From Pontibacter lucknowensis (GTDB taxonomy: Bacteria; Bacteroidota; Bacteroidia; Cytophagales; Hymenobacteraceae): a stretch of 64,000 nt of DNA. Below are positions 17,850-26,881 of the stretch, piece after piece (within the stretch, counting starts at the first letter, position 1; each line of letters opens with the position of its first letter). Below the pieces are notes generated by a model. That model had not been told where the DNA came from, did not search any database, and was given only the letters and a program-made list of their open reading frames with translations. Both the position numbers and the translations under genes were made by a program. The stretch is taken from NCBI RefSeq assembly GCF_900156415.1, contig NZ_FTNM01000004.1:248001-312000 (forward strand), written 5' to 3'.

Positions 17850-18413
17850 ATGACAAGAGACGAAGCACGCGCCATACTGGAGCAGATGACTACCAGCGAA
17901 AGCCTGCTGCGCCATGCCCGCACCGTAGAGCTGGTCATGGAGGCCTATGCAAATAAGTTAGGAGAGAACACTGAAGAATGGGCAATCGCCGGCCTCCTGC
18001 ACGATGCCGACTACCAGGCCTACCCGGAGCAGCACCCGAATGTGATCGTAAACCAGTTACGTGAGAAAGGGGAGGAGCGCATTGCCCATGCCATATCGGC
18101 GCACTATACGCATTGGGATGTACCTTATGAGACTACCCTCGACAAAGCCCTGATCGCCTGCGACGAGATAACGGGTTTTATTGTAGCCTGTGCGCAGGTG
18201 CGGCCACAGCGACTCGAAGGGCTGGGGGCAAAGTCAGTGATGAAGAAACTGAAGACCAGTGGATTTGCCGCTTCTGTTGACCGCGAAGAAGTACGCATAG
18301 GTGCTGAGCTCTTCGGCGTGGATTTAAAAGAGCATATCGACTTTATCATCGGGGTGCTGCAGCAGCACCAGTCTGAGCTCCAGCTCGAACCTTTGGAGCA
18401 AGACGAAGCCTAA
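17850..18413 (+). CDS. HD-domain phosphohydrolase-like protein
   Basis: The 187-residue cytosolic protein shows the HD-domain metal motif: LRHARTVELVMEAYA (first H), LLHDADYQAYPEQHP (HD pair) and HAISAHYT, with ALIACDEITGFIVAC carrying the later aspartate. This group (HDIG-related, similar to YedJ/PduO-neighbour hydrolases) removes phosphate from nucleotides or other small molecules. Substrate unknown. It is a single gene with a strong terminator. Confidence 0.85.
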   Translation: MTRDEARAILEQMTTSESLLRHARTVELVMEAYANKLGENTEEWAIAGLLHDADYQAYPEQHPNVIVNQLREKGEERIAHAISAHYTHWDVPYETTLDKALIACDEITGFIVACAQVRPQRLEGLGAKSVMKKLKTSGFAASVDREEVRIGAELFGVDLKEHIDFIIGVLQQHQSELQLEPLEQDEA

Positions 18414-18433
18414 GCAGCATAATTTAAATTTAT

Positions 18434-18480
18434 ACAGGCCGTGCCGGTGCAGTGATTTTGCGTCGGCACGGCTTTTCTTT
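18434..18480 (+). terminator. Terminator after HD-domain gene
   Basis: gccgtgccg pairs with cggcacggc around a 17-nt loop, followed by ttttctttt; it also overlaps the end of the convergent small gene. Confidence 0.85.
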
Positions 18481-18671
18481 TAAGCCAGGTAGTAACGCAG
18501 CGCCTCCAGACCTTTGGTATCATCTTCGGCCTCTACTACTTCGTCTATTACAAACTGAATTTCCTGTTCGCTCCAGTTCTCCTTCTCAGCAGCTCTGACA
18601 AACAGGTCGATGGCGGCATAGCGGTTGATGCCGGCAGGTAGGGTGACTTTTACTTTCTTTCGGATATTCAT
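18480..18671 (-). CDS. Small conserved-looking protein of unknown function
   Basis: A 63-residue acidic protein ([14 protein letters not shown]) with a basic start ([14 protein letters not shown]). It reads as a compact alpha/beta mini-domain. It fills the gap between two terminators or promoters on the strand opposite its neighbours. No domain is recognised. Coding potential is supported by composition and by lack of any overlapping gene. Confidence 0.6.
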   Translation of the reverse strand: MNIRKKVKVTLPAGINRYAAIDLFVRAAEKENWSEQEIQFVIDEVVEAEDDTKGLEALRYYLA

Positions 18672-18864
18672 GGTGTGTACTTGATTGGAGTAAGATTACG
18701 CAGCCTGATTCACAAAATCAATTTTTTTTGTTGATCCCCCTTTATCTAACGCAAGGCAGACCAGTGTTATACCCGCGTTTGTATAGCGAGGCCTGATGAA
18801 GAGACTAACCCTTTGCGGTGGCGGTCGTTACATTAAGCTATACCCCTGCAAAAATGGATAGCTT

Positions 18865-19860
18865 ATGGAGAAGGAAATCTTTACTATGGACCAAATGGCA
18901 GAGCTGGATAATTTTACGATCATGCATTTGGCCGCGCCCATTATCGTAGCCTCCGTACTGATCGAATGGTATGTGGGTGTAAGAAAGAAGCGGAACTACT
19001 ATGACAAGCGTGATTTTATGGCCGCTGTTTCCATCGGTTTGGGCAGTATCATACTGGGGGCTATGCTCAAGGTCACACTTTTTTACATATCACTGGTCAT
19101 CTACAATGCGGTGCCCTGGGCCATACCGCGGTCCTGGTGGGGATTTGTTTTGGCTTTTGTGCTGGTGGATCTTTGCCGTTACTGGGCACATCGTATCTCG
19201 CACGAACAACGCTTTTGGTGGGCGACACACGTCACACACCACTCTTCTGAGAAAATGAACTTCTCAGTCTCCTTCCGCACCAGCTGGACCCAACACATCA
19301 AGTTCCTATTTTTCCTGCCCGTGCCTTTCCTGGGCTTTGATCCCCTGACATTCTTCGTATGCCACCAGTTAGCCGTGCTTTATCAGTTCTGGGTGCATAC
19401 CGAGCTGGTCCGGAAGCTGCCTGCACCTATTGAATATATCTTCGTGACGCCCTCACATCACCGGGTACATCACGGCTCCAACCCCAAGTACATCGATAAG
19501 AACTACGGATCCACTTTCATTTTCTGGGACCGCCTTTTCGGGACTTTCCAGGAAGAAGAGGAGCGTCCAACATATGGCCTGACCAAACCTGTCAACTCTT
19601 ACAACCCGGTCTACCTGGTGTTCCATGAATGGGTGGATATCTGGAGAGATCTGCTGCATGCCCGGTCGTTCAGAGAAGCCTGGGATATCCTGTTCCAACC
19701 ACCAGGTGCTATCGTGACTGCTCACCAGCGTGAGGTATTGGCGACACAACAAGCTGAACCTCTCGAAGCTGCACCTGCCCTGCAAGTGGTCACGGCTATA
19801 CCTGCCGAAATCGAACTAGAGGAACAAACTTCCCCGCCTGAAAACGGGCAAGTTGGCTGA
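18865..19860 (+). CDS. Sterol desaturase/fatty acid hydroxylase family protein
   Basis: The 331-residue integral membrane protein carries the eight-histidine di-iron motifs of the fatty acid hydroxylase superfamily: YWAHRISHEQRFWW, THVTHHSSE and PSHHRVHHGS, with HTEL between. It should insert oxygen into, or desaturate, a lipid or carotenoid substrate at the membrane; in Bacteroidota relatives act on carotenoids and sphingolipid or alkylglycerol-type lipids. The specific reaction cannot be told here. A hydrophilic E/A-rich tail of about 50 residues ends the protein. Confidence 0.9.
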   Translation: MEKEIFTMDQMAELDNFTIMHLAAPIIVASVLIEWYVGVRKKRNYYDKRDFMAAVSIGLGSIILGAMLKVTLFYISLVIYNAVPWAIPRSWWGFVLAFVLVDLCRYWAHRISHEQRFWWATHVTHHSSEKMNFSVSFRTSWTQHIKFLFFLPVPFLGFDPLTFFVCHQLAVLYQFWVHTELVRKLPAPIEYIFVTPSHHRVHHGSNPKYIDKNYGSTFIFWDRLFGTFQEEEERPTYGLTKPVNSYNPVYLVFHEWVDIWRDLLHARSFREAWDILFQPPGAIVTAHQREVLATQQAEPLEAAPALQVVTAIPAEIELEEQTSPPENGQVG

Positions 19861-19863
19861 AAT

Positions 19864-19900
19864 AAAAAAAAGCATGATGGCTGCCATGCTTTTCTTTTTT
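19864..19900. terminator. Bidirectional terminator between convergent genes
   Basis: aaaagcatg (19868-19876) pairs with catgctttt (19885-19893); A-run before and T-run after serve both convergent genes. Confidence 0.85.
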
Positions 19901-19912
19901 GCTTTATACTGA

Positions 19913-20347
19913 CTAGTAGTTGTTGTCGTACTGTTGCCCTTGGCCTTGACTTGGGTTACTTCTTGCCTCACGCGGCACACCCATCTTCTCTTCGCGGCGT
20001 GACTGGTACTGGGCAAACTGCTGCTCCGTGAGGATATCTTTGATCTGTGAAAGCCTGGTCTGGCTGATGATGTCCATTTGCTGGGCTAGTTTAGGCGGAT
20101 TGTCCCGGTGCTTTAGGCGGGCTTCTTCCGCAAATTTCATGCTGCTGCGGTTCACATCCTTCAGTTGGGCGGCCTGTTTTGGACTTAGTCGCAGGTTCTT
20201 CACCATACCGGCTGTTATCTCATCAGCACGCTGTTCCAATGTTTTAGGCGCACTCTGGGTAGTGCCAGCCTTTTGTGCGGGGGCCTGTGCAACCACGGCG
20301 GTAGCGGCAAAGGCAAAAAGTAAAGTGGCAAGAACTGATTTTTTCAT
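19913..20347 (-). CDS. Spy/CpxP-like or DUF4890-like periplasmic helical protein
   Basis: About 144 residues. The ATG at 20347 starts a signal peptide (MKKSVLATLLFAFAATAVVA, cut after AQ) and is chosen over upstream frame extension to 20389. The mature part is helical with LRLSPKQAAQLKDVNRSSM and ILTEQQFAQYQSRRE, the LTxxQ-type repeats seen in Spy/CpxP-like periplasmic chaperones and in the Bacteroidota DUF4890 family. The C-terminus is disordered and Q/G/N-rich (NPSQGQGQQYDNNY). Function is inferred only from family resemblance. Confidence 0.7.
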   Translation of the reverse strand: MKKSVLATLLFAFAATAVVAQAPAQKAGTTQSAPKTLEQRADEITAGMVKNLRLSPKQAAQLKDVNRSSMKFAEEARLKHRDNPPKLAQQMDIISQTRLSQIKDILTEQQFAQYQSRREEKMGVPREARSNPSQGQGQQYDNNY

Positions 20348-20437
20348 ATCTCTTTTAAAGCTTATCATCGGTGCTTTCTTCTCTATCAAATACTGTTCCG
20401 GTATTTCGGCGCAGGTCTCTCTGCAACAAGCCCGGTT

Positions 20438-20458
20438 CAGGTATAGTTTCTATACCTG
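20438..20458. repeat. Inverted pair of CAGGTATAG around a 3-nt loop
   Basis: caggtatag (20438-20446), ttt, ctatacctg (20450-20458): a perfect 9-bp hairpin of the iterated motif lying just after the nucleoid-protein gene and before the Spy-like gene on the minus strand. It has no strong T-tract, so a terminator role is uncertain. Confidence 0.7.
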
Positions 20459-20476
20459 TTTGCTGGTCAGATAACG

Positions 20477-21526
20477 CTAGGACTCGGAGTGGAAGTATAC
20501 CTTGTAGAAGTGCATGCCGCGCTCCTGATCGAAACCGCGCTCCACGTACTGTTCACTCTGCTCCGGGTTATAGCCGCTGAACTTGATCTCGATCTGGGTG
20601 TCAAGTTTGATGAAGTTGCGGAACTTGCGCTTCATGTTCTTCACCGTGTTTTTGTTGATCGCAAAATCAGTGAAGCCCTCGATATCGCGCTCCTCGGCAA
20701 AGGCCTGTGTGTAGTTTTTGAAGCGCTCAGCCGTTTCGGGTTCGTCGATCACGCTGCTGGTGAACTCCTCCAGATCAAAAGTCTCGCTCTTGGAGAAATA
20801 ATCCACGGAGCGGCTAATGAAGTCTACCTGTGCTTTTTTGCTGTCGGTCTGGGCAAACACCTCTTCTGAGAAATCCTTACAGAGGTTGAGGGCCGTCTTG
20901 GTATTGAAGTTGGTGTCCTTGAGCTCCGTCACATGCAGGAAGTCCTCTTTCCAGAACACGGCGTCGGTGCTGTTGGCGTCTACGATCTTCACCCGGAAGC
21001 CGTCCTCGGCCTCGGTATTAAAGATCAGGCAGCCTTTGTCCACGCTCTTGATGTTCACCCCGAAGTGGTAGTTCATGCTCAGGTCATCGTCCTCTTCCTG
21101 AAAGGTCAGGAAAGTGTCCTTGTTCTCGGACTTGAAAATACCGATTGCGTCCACGATGTCGTCCTCCATTACACAGCCTGACAAAAGCACCACGTAGAGC
21201 TCTCCACTTTTCACTTTTGGATGGTCTGACTGTTCGTACAAGTGGTTGAGCACATGCACGGAGTACTCCAGAAACTTCTGCGGCTCTGTAAACATCAGGG
21301 CAGAGTATGCGAACATTTCGTTCAGGGCGATATCGGACACGTGGTGGAAACGGAAAAACTCCTCCTGCTTGAAAGGGGCCAGGAAGTAATTGGTCAGTAA
21401 ATCACTCAGTTGTTCGTCCCTCAGGTCAACCAGTTCCTTCGAAGCGATCACACCCTCTTCCTTTGCCTTGTTGCCTACCCGGTGCACGGCCAGCCTGTTC
21501 AGCCGCACCTGTCTTTTGTCATTCAT
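20477..21526 (-). CDS. Nucleoid-associated protein, YejK/NdpA family
   Basis: The 349-residue cytosolic protein matches the 37-kDa nucleoid-associated family: an N-terminal alpha/beta part (LNRLAVHRVGNKAKEEGVIASKELVDL), then GELYVVLLSGCVMEDDIVDAIGIFKSE, LSMNYHFGVNIKSVDKGCLIFN and the late NTVKNMKRKFRNFIKLD. The group is generally chromosome-associated; its precise role is unclear. It has a well-formed promoter at 21571-21603 and is followed by a CAGGTATAG hairpin. Confidence 0.85.
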   Translation of the reverse strand: MNDKRQVRLNRLAVHRVGNKAKEEGVIASKELVDLRDEQLSDLLTNYFLAPFKQEEFFRFHHVSDIALNEMFAYSALMFTEPQKFLEYSVHVLNHLYEQSDHPKVKSGELYVVLLSGCVMEDDIVDAIGIFKSENKDTFLTFQEEDDDLSMNYHFGVNIKSVDKGCLIFNTEAEDGFRVKIVDANSTDAVFWKEDFLHVTELKDTNFNTKTALNLCKDFSEEVFAQTDSKKAQVDFISRSVDYFSKSETFDLEEFTSSVIDEPETAERFKNYTQAFAEERDIEGFTDFAINKNTVKNMKRKFRNFIKLDTQIEIKFSGYNPEQSEQYVERGFDQERGMHFYKVYFHSES

Positions 21527-21570
21527 CTGCCTTTGCGTTTATACCTGCCCCTGTTCTGAGCCATGGGCTG

Positions 21571-21603
21571 CAAAGGTAAGGAGCAACTATACCTATGGGC
21601 AAA
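21571..21603 (-). promoter_or_regulatory. Bacteroidota-type promoter of the nucleoid-associated protein gene
   Basis: On the minus strand a -33 TTTG (21600-21603) and a -7 TACCTTTG (21571-21578) are 21 bp apart. The spacer contains one copy of the iterated octamer (CTATACCT, 21587-21594). Confidence 0.7.
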
Positions 21604-21774
21604 TAAGATGCATGTAAAAAATATTTTAAACTATAATTAGCTGATTTTAAAATATTTACGTCTGATTATGAACTTTTTTTAAAACGTTAGGTCCAGATTT
21701 GGCACGATTCTTACATCAGGGTAATTAAGCTGCGCAGCTTATTTCTTGTTTTTCAATATTTAAGGATAGGTGTG

Positions 21775-22455
21775 ATGAAAAAGATATTTCTACTACTGGC
21801 CGTCGTTCTGGGAATGGCGGTAACGCAGGCAAATGCGCAGCAAAAGCAGCCCGTGCGCATCGGTATAAAAGCGGGTGTGAACATGGCCGAATGGCAGGGA
21901 CAGACCATTAACAGTGCCCAGGATCTGATGGATATGACTAATGGCTCCCTCAGCCGTGAGATGCGGGAAGGATTTCATGTCGGTGGTGTCGTGTCTATAC
22001 CTATCGCACCTGGCTTTGAAATTGAGCCGGGCCTGCTATACTCTCAAAAAGGTATGCGCCTAGTTGGCAAAATCCCGATGGAACAGTTTGACTTCCTGAA
22101 CGCGGGTGTTACCGTGACAAACAAAGCAGAATACATTGATTTGCCGATTCTGGCAAAGATTTTCATAGGCGACGGCTTCCATATTTTCGCCGGTCCTCAG
22201 TTCTCATACCTGTTGTCTAATAAAGTACAGGTACGGGCTGGAGCTCTGGGCTTTAATGCCCTGAACCAGGAGTGGGACATGAACAGCGGCTTCCGTGAAC
22301 TGGATGTGGCGGCAACCGGTGGTATAGGCTACCGCTTTGCCAGTGGCTTTGACCTAAGTGCAGGCTACGACTACGGCCTGACCACGGTGGATGCCAACCG
22401 CAACTTCGACACCTTTAACCGGGTGATCAAAGCCTCTGTAGGATTTACTTTCTAA
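21775..22455 (+). CDS. PorT-family outer-membrane beta-barrel protein
   Basis: About 227 residues with a signal peptide (MKKIFLLLAVVLGMAV, cut after ANAQ) and a barrel typical of the PorT/OMP_b-brl_2 group: VRIGIKAGVNMAEW, FHVGGVVSIPIAPGFEIEPGLLYSQKG, YIDLPILAKIF, FHIFAGPQFSYLLS, DVAATGGIGYRF and a terminal KASVGFTF. The motif order (KAGVN, EPGLLYSQKG, YIDLPIL, GPQ) is diagnostic of this family. It is not enough to say it is the T9SS component PorT itself. A GTG lies one codon upstream; I use the ATG. Confidence 0.88.
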   Translation: MKKIFLLLAVVLGMAVTQANAQQKQPVRIGIKAGVNMAEWQGQTINSAQDLMDMTNGSLSREMREGFHVGGVVSIPIAPGFEIEPGLLYSQKGMRLVGKIPMEQFDFLNAGVTVTNKAEYIDLPILAKIFIGDGFHIFAGPQFSYLLSNKVQVRAGALGFNALNQEWDMNSGFRELDVAATGGIGYRFASGFDLSAGYDYGLTTVDANRNFDTFNRVIKASVGFTF

Positions 22456-22489
22456 ATAGATATTGTTTGTTAAAGTGTTTTGGTGAAAC

Positions 22490-22530
22490 ACACAGGCCGC
22501 TACTTCTGGTAGCGGCCTGTTTCGTTTTAC
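22490..22530 (+). terminator. Terminator between convergent barrel and response-regulator genes
   Basis: acaggccgcta pairs with tagcggcctgt around a short loop and is followed by ttcgtttt. Confidence 0.85.
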
Positions 22531-23243
22531 AGCATTACCCCGTTGTGGGCGCACAGCCGGTAGCCCTGCCCATGTATGTTGATGATCTCGACAGCAGGAT
22601 CGTGACGGAGGTACTTGCGGAGCTTGGCAATGTACACATCCATACTGCGGCCCGTAAAGTAGCTGTCCTCGTGCCAGATGCGGAGCAAGGCCTCCTCTCG
22701 TGGCATCACATCGTTCAGGTGTTGGCATAGCAGGCGTAGTAACTCGGCCTCTTTCGGTGAAAGCTTCTGGATATCGCCATTGTAGTGCAGCAGGCGCAGC
22801 TTGTACTGGAAGCGATATTGCCCGATGTTATATTCTGTCACTTCCTGCTTTTCAATGGTCGGGTTGCCGCCTTTGCGGTGCATGATCGCTTTTATTTTGT
22901 AAAGCAGCACTTCGGAGTCAAAGGGCTTGGTGATGTAGTCGTCGGCACCGATCTTAAACCCTTCGAGCATGTCCTCCCGCATGGCCTTGGCCGTCAGGAA
23001 AATCAGCGGCATATCAGGCTGCAGCTTCTTGATTTCGCGGGCCAGTGTGAAGCCGTCCTTGCCTGGCATCATCACATCAAGTATGCACAGGTCGAAGCTG
23101 CCTTTTCGAAAAGCCGTAATGGCCTGGCAGCCGTCGGGGCATAGCGTCACCTCGTAGTCATGCAGCTCCAGGTAGTCTTTCAGCACGATCCCAAAGTTCG
23201 GGTCGTCCTCGGCAAGTAGTATGTTCAGTCCTTTGTCGCTCAT
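22527..23243 (-). CDS. rprY: OmpR-family response regulator (RprY-like)
   Basis: The 238-residue protein has a receiver domain (residues 5-120) with the acidic pocket LLAEDD, phospho-acceptor aspartate in CILDVMMPGKDG, and the conserved threonine and lysine in FLTAKA and DDYITKPF. A winged-helix DNA-binding domain follows (about 140-232: LSPKEAELLRLLCQH, SMDVYIAKLRKYL, IINIHGQGYRL). It lies 73 bp downstream of the histidine kinase gene on the same strand and is its probable partner. The RprXY name follows the Bacteroides pair; the regulon is unknown. Confidence 0.88.
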   Translation of the reverse strand: MSDKGLNILLAEDDPNFGIVLKDYLELHDYEVTLCPDGCQAITAFRKGSFDLCILDVMMPGKDGFTLAREIKKLQPDMPLIFLTAKAMREDMLEGFKIGADDYITKPFDSEVLLYKIKAIMHRKGGNPTIEKQEVTEYNIGQYRFQYKLRLLHYNGDIQKLSPKEAELLRLLCQHLNDVMPREEALLRIWHEDSYFTGRSMDVYIAKLRKYLRHDPAVEIINIHGQGYRLCAHNGVML

Positions 23244-23316
23244 GAGGTGATGTATTTAGGTATAGGCTTTAGATTAAAGATGCCGCGCAAGGTGTACTGG
23301 TTGCATGGCGCACATA

Positions 23317-25516
23317 TCAGGCACTGGCAGGTATAAACACCTCAAAACGGCTGCCTTTACCCGGCTCGCTTTGCAGCCGTATGGTTCCATTATGGGCTTT
23401 CACGATGGCTTTCACATAGCTGAGTCCCAGTCCGAATCCTTTCACGTTGTGCAGGTTCCCGGTTGGCACCCGGTAAAACTTGTCAAACACCCGCAGTTGC
23501 GTGTCGCGGGTCATGCCCATGCCTTTGTCCTCCACAGCCAGTAGGGTGCCACCGGCTGTGTTGTAAGTTTCTACGCGGATGGCAGGGCGATCTGGTGAGT
23601 ATTTATTGGCATTGTCCAGCAGGTTGCAGATGACGTTGTAGAAGTGCACTTCGTCCAGCTCAAGCTCAGGGCCAGTGGCATGCAGCTCGGTGGTGATCAC
23701 GCCTTGCCGTTCTGCTACCTGCAGGTGTATACTTTCAACGGCTTTGAGCACCAGGGCATGCAGGTCTGTCCTGGCCAGGTTCATCTGGTAGTCGTTCTTC
23801 TCGAGTCGGGCTATCTGCAGCACATTCTCCACCTGAGAGTTCATGCGCTTATTTTCCTGCCTGATGATGCCGGTGTAGTACTGCACCTTCTCCGGGCGAG
23901 CGTATACCTTGGGGTTGGAGATGGCGTCAGCGGCTAGCGAGATAGTCGCGATCGGCGTCTTGAACTCATGCGTCATGTTATTGATGAAGTCATTCTTCAT
24001 ATCGGAGAGCTTCTTCTGCCTGAAAATAATGTGAATAGTGGTGCCAAAGGTGGCGACCATGATCAGGGTGAAGAGCGCCGAGAAGGCAAGCATCATCCAG
24101 AGGGACTTGAGCGCATAGGCCTGGCTGTCAGGAAAGTAGACGGCGAGCTGGTCAGACTTGTCAAATATGTCATTGGGAAACAGGCTGGCCTTGTAAGTGG
24201 CAAAAGAGTTGATGCCGCTGACAGGAAGGTGGCTGGCCATTACGGTGTCCTGCTGACCGGATAGCACCCAGTAGCCAAAATCCAGTGCGATGCCTTTGTC
24301 CTGCAGTTCGCTCTGCAGCATAGGCTTCAGTTCGTTCAGGTTCATGCGCTGCGCCAGTGGGATGTCCTTTGCCACATACTCCACCACCATTTTCTCCACC
24401 ACGTCATTCAGCTTTTCCTTTTTCGCCTCTATTTTGGCAAGGTCTGGCTTGGCAGCTACAGTCGGCTGGGCTGGCGTGCTCTGAGCAGGTTTTGAAGTTG
24501 TGGCAGGTATAGTACTCGATTTTGCCCTGGCCTGAAGTACTGAGTTGTTTGATGACGCCTCCTGCGCGGGTCTTCGCTCTTCTGGCCTGTGAATGCTCCG
24601 GAAGGTAATCTTACTACCCGAAAGAACCGCTGGATCTGATACGATGGTCTCGGTATAGTTGCTGCCACGGGCGGTATTTTCTTTCCTGTAAATGAAAATA
24701 CTGTCCTTCCGCACGTTGATAGAGGCTATGTCAGCGGGCGAAAGCGTTTGGGTGATGAAGTTGTTACGACGGAGGCTGTCCAGGTGCAGGGCTATGTACT
24801 GCAGGGTATCCACCGAAAAGTGAACGGTTCTGCCATTCAACTGGCGGCTATACCTGACTGTACTGTCCGGTAGGCGACGTATACGCAAGGTGCTGTTCTG
24901 GCTCAGGCGCTGGGCGCGGGCCTGCATGGAGTCTACCTGGGCTTGCCAGGCGGCCATGTGCTGGATGTGCTCCATCGGGATGGCTGGCATGGCGGGCACA
25001 CGAACTCCCGGAGGCATCAAATGCTGCACCATAGAATCTAAAGAGCTAAACTCCACCCGGAAACTGCGGTTCCCGGTATATGGAAAGGCCTGCCCTTTTA
25101 TGCTTCTGAAATGCGTGGGCTCGTCTGACTGCTGCTTTTCTGTCGGCGCTATACGTGCTGCTGCTATACCTTTTGGTTTGCTTTGTGAGGCAACCGCGCT
25201 GTTGCCCTCAGGCTGATCAGAAGATTCTGACTGCCTGGCGTTCGTAAAAGATACTTCTGTAAGGGACGGTACGCCATGAAGCGGCACTGTTTCCTGTGCA
25301 GGCTGCTGGAGCGTAGCCATACCGCTAGCCACTGCTGAAACAGCCTCCTGCGTCTCCAACTTTTCGACCACCCGGGCAAGCGCCTCGTGCACGCTGCGGT
25401 CAAATTGCTCCTGCTTCACTTGTATGGCATCCGATATCCAATACAGCTGAAGCCCGACCATACCGAGTAACGATATGCTCATCAGCACGATAACACCTAT
25501 GATAGTCAGTCTGCTC
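23317..25516 (-). CDS. rprX: Sensor histidine kinase (RprX-like) with very long low-complexity periplasmic region
   Basis: TM1 is at about residues 5-27 and TM2 at about 470-495. Between them lies an unusually long sensor region of some 440 residues, including an A/P/S/Q-rich low-complexity part near 320-375. The kinase core is complete: H-box MTHEFKTPIATI, N-box NLLDNANKYS, D-box VEDKGMGM, F-box VFDKFYRV, G-box GFGLGLSYVK. The gene starts with GTG at 25518; the ATG alternatives would cut into TM1. It is divergent from a secreted T9SS protein gene. The signal it senses is unknown. Confidence 0.88.
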
Positions 25517-25616
25517 ACATAACAAATTTACGTATTTCGTCCGGCTTGTCCATCACTTTAACTTTTCCTTAACAGACTTTAACCTGGCTTTAACGCTTCG
25601 GGCTCCCGTGCTGGCG

Positions 25617-25624
25617 TACATTTG
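25617..25624 (+). promoter_or_regulatory. Possible -7 promoter box for the divergent T9SS protein
   Basis: TACATTTG fits TAnnTTTG and is 37 bp before the ATG at 25661. A -33 TTTG at correct spacing is not seen. Confidence 0.35.
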
Positions 25625-25660
25625 TAGAAACGATTCGCTAACCCATTATACCCCAACACT

Positions 25661-26764
25661 ATGAACCTCTTTCTCAATCTTCAGACCTTGCTCAGACTGG
25701 CCATAGCCTTGCTGATGGGGCTATTGCCCTTCTACCACGCCCTGGCGCAGGAGTCTGGCCAGCAAAAGCACAAGATGCATATCAAGTTGATCCGCACTGT
25801 GGATGGTGAAACTGTGGTGATTGATACCACTTTTACAGCCGAAACAGAGGAGGCCATCGGCAAAGCCCTCAAAGCTGCCCGGCTGGATACGGCGCACATG
25901 CGCCTGCTGGATGGGAAAGTCAAAGCCTATACCTTGGGAAAAGAGGGGAATGCCATGTTCAGGGCCAGGGTACAAAGTATAGAGGGAGATAGTGCCATGC
26001 GGCGTGCTCTGAGGGAGGTTCGGGTGCTAACGCTTTCTGCCGATAGTTTGAGTAAAGAGATGGTGAAGCGGATGGAAGTTCTGCGAGGTGAGGGTAAGAA
26101 CCTGACGTTAAAGGGGCACCCTGACACTTATATTCGGATGCACCGGGACTCTGCTTTTACATTCAGGATACTTGACGGGGAGCGTCTGAAGGATATAAAT
26201 CCGAAGGAAATAGAGCGCATTGTCGTGCATGCGATGCCAAGTCATGTCCGTATCGACTCGCTAATGAAACTGCACGAGAACCTGAATATCAAGGTGATTG
26301 TAAAAGACGGTGATAAGAAAGTATACCGCATCCATGAAGACGGTAGGGAAGAAGAAGTGACGGGCGAGGAAGTTGGATTGCACTTTGCAAGACCGGGCCG
26401 GGCTATTTTTCTCGTACACAAAGCCAGAGTAGAGGATGTGACCAAAGCTGACAAAGAACAACTGAAGGCATCCGGTGCTCCTGTGGAGATGAAGTCACGC
26501 GAGGAGCTCAAAATCGAGGAGATCAACTTCCACCCAAATCCAAACAATGGTCGCTTCAAACTTAAGTTCGCACTCAAAAACAAAGGCACCACCGTGGTTC
26601 GGGTGATGGATGACAAAGGTCAGGAAGTGTTTGTGGACACGATCGAGAAGTTGGAAGGTGTGTACGAGCGGGAAATAGACCTGACCCCATTTGGCCGGGG
26701 CTTGTACTTCCTGCAAGTGGCCCAGGGTGGCCGCTACCATACTAAGAAGGTGTTAGTTCAGTAA
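25661..26764 (+). CDS. T9SS type A sorting-domain protein divergent from rprX
   Basis: The 367-residue protein has a signal peptide (LRLAIALLMGLLPFYHALAQ) and a mature part rich in K, E and D without a recognised domain. It ends in a type A sorting domain (about 290-367: FHPNPNNGRFKLKF, VRVMDDKGQEVF, FGRGLYFLQVAQGG). The middle has strand-like segments with DGE and DGK turns (MRLLDGKVKAY, FRILDGERLKD, YRIHEDGREEEV), perhaps a degenerate repeat. Divergent arrangement with the histidine kinase gene suggests it is controlled by, or signals to, that system; this is inference. Confidence 0.8.
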   Translation: MNLFLNLQTLLRLAIALLMGLLPFYHALAQESGQQKHKMHIKLIRTVDGETVVIDTTFTAETEEAIGKALKAARLDTAHMRLLDGKVKAYTLGKEGNAMFRARVQSIEGDSAMRRALREVRVLTLSADSLSKEMVKRMEVLRGEGKNLTLKGHPDTYIRMHRDSAFTFRILDGERLKDINPKEIERIVVHAMPSHVRIDSLMKLHENLNIKVIVKDGDKKVYRIHEDGREEEVTGEEVGLHFARPGRAIFLVHKARVEDVTKADKEQLKASGAPVEMKSREELKIEEINFHPNPNNGRFKLKFALKNKGTTVVRVMDDKGQEVFVDTIEKLEGVYEREIDLTPFGRGLYFLQVAQGGRYHTKKVLVQ

Positions 26765-26790
26765 ATTAGATTTGCAGCATAGTTCAGTAG

Positions 26791-26823
26791 AAAAGCCCGG
26801 TGCCTGCAGTGCCGGGCTTTCTG
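26791..26823 (+). terminator. Terminator after the T9SS protein gene
   Basis: aaagcccgg (26792-26800) pairs with ccgggcttt (26812-26820), followed by a T-containing tail. Confidence 0.8.
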
Positions 26824-26881
26824 CTTTATAACTCTTCCGGCCCGCTGTAAGTAAAAAGAACAGGACTTATACCTGAATCAG

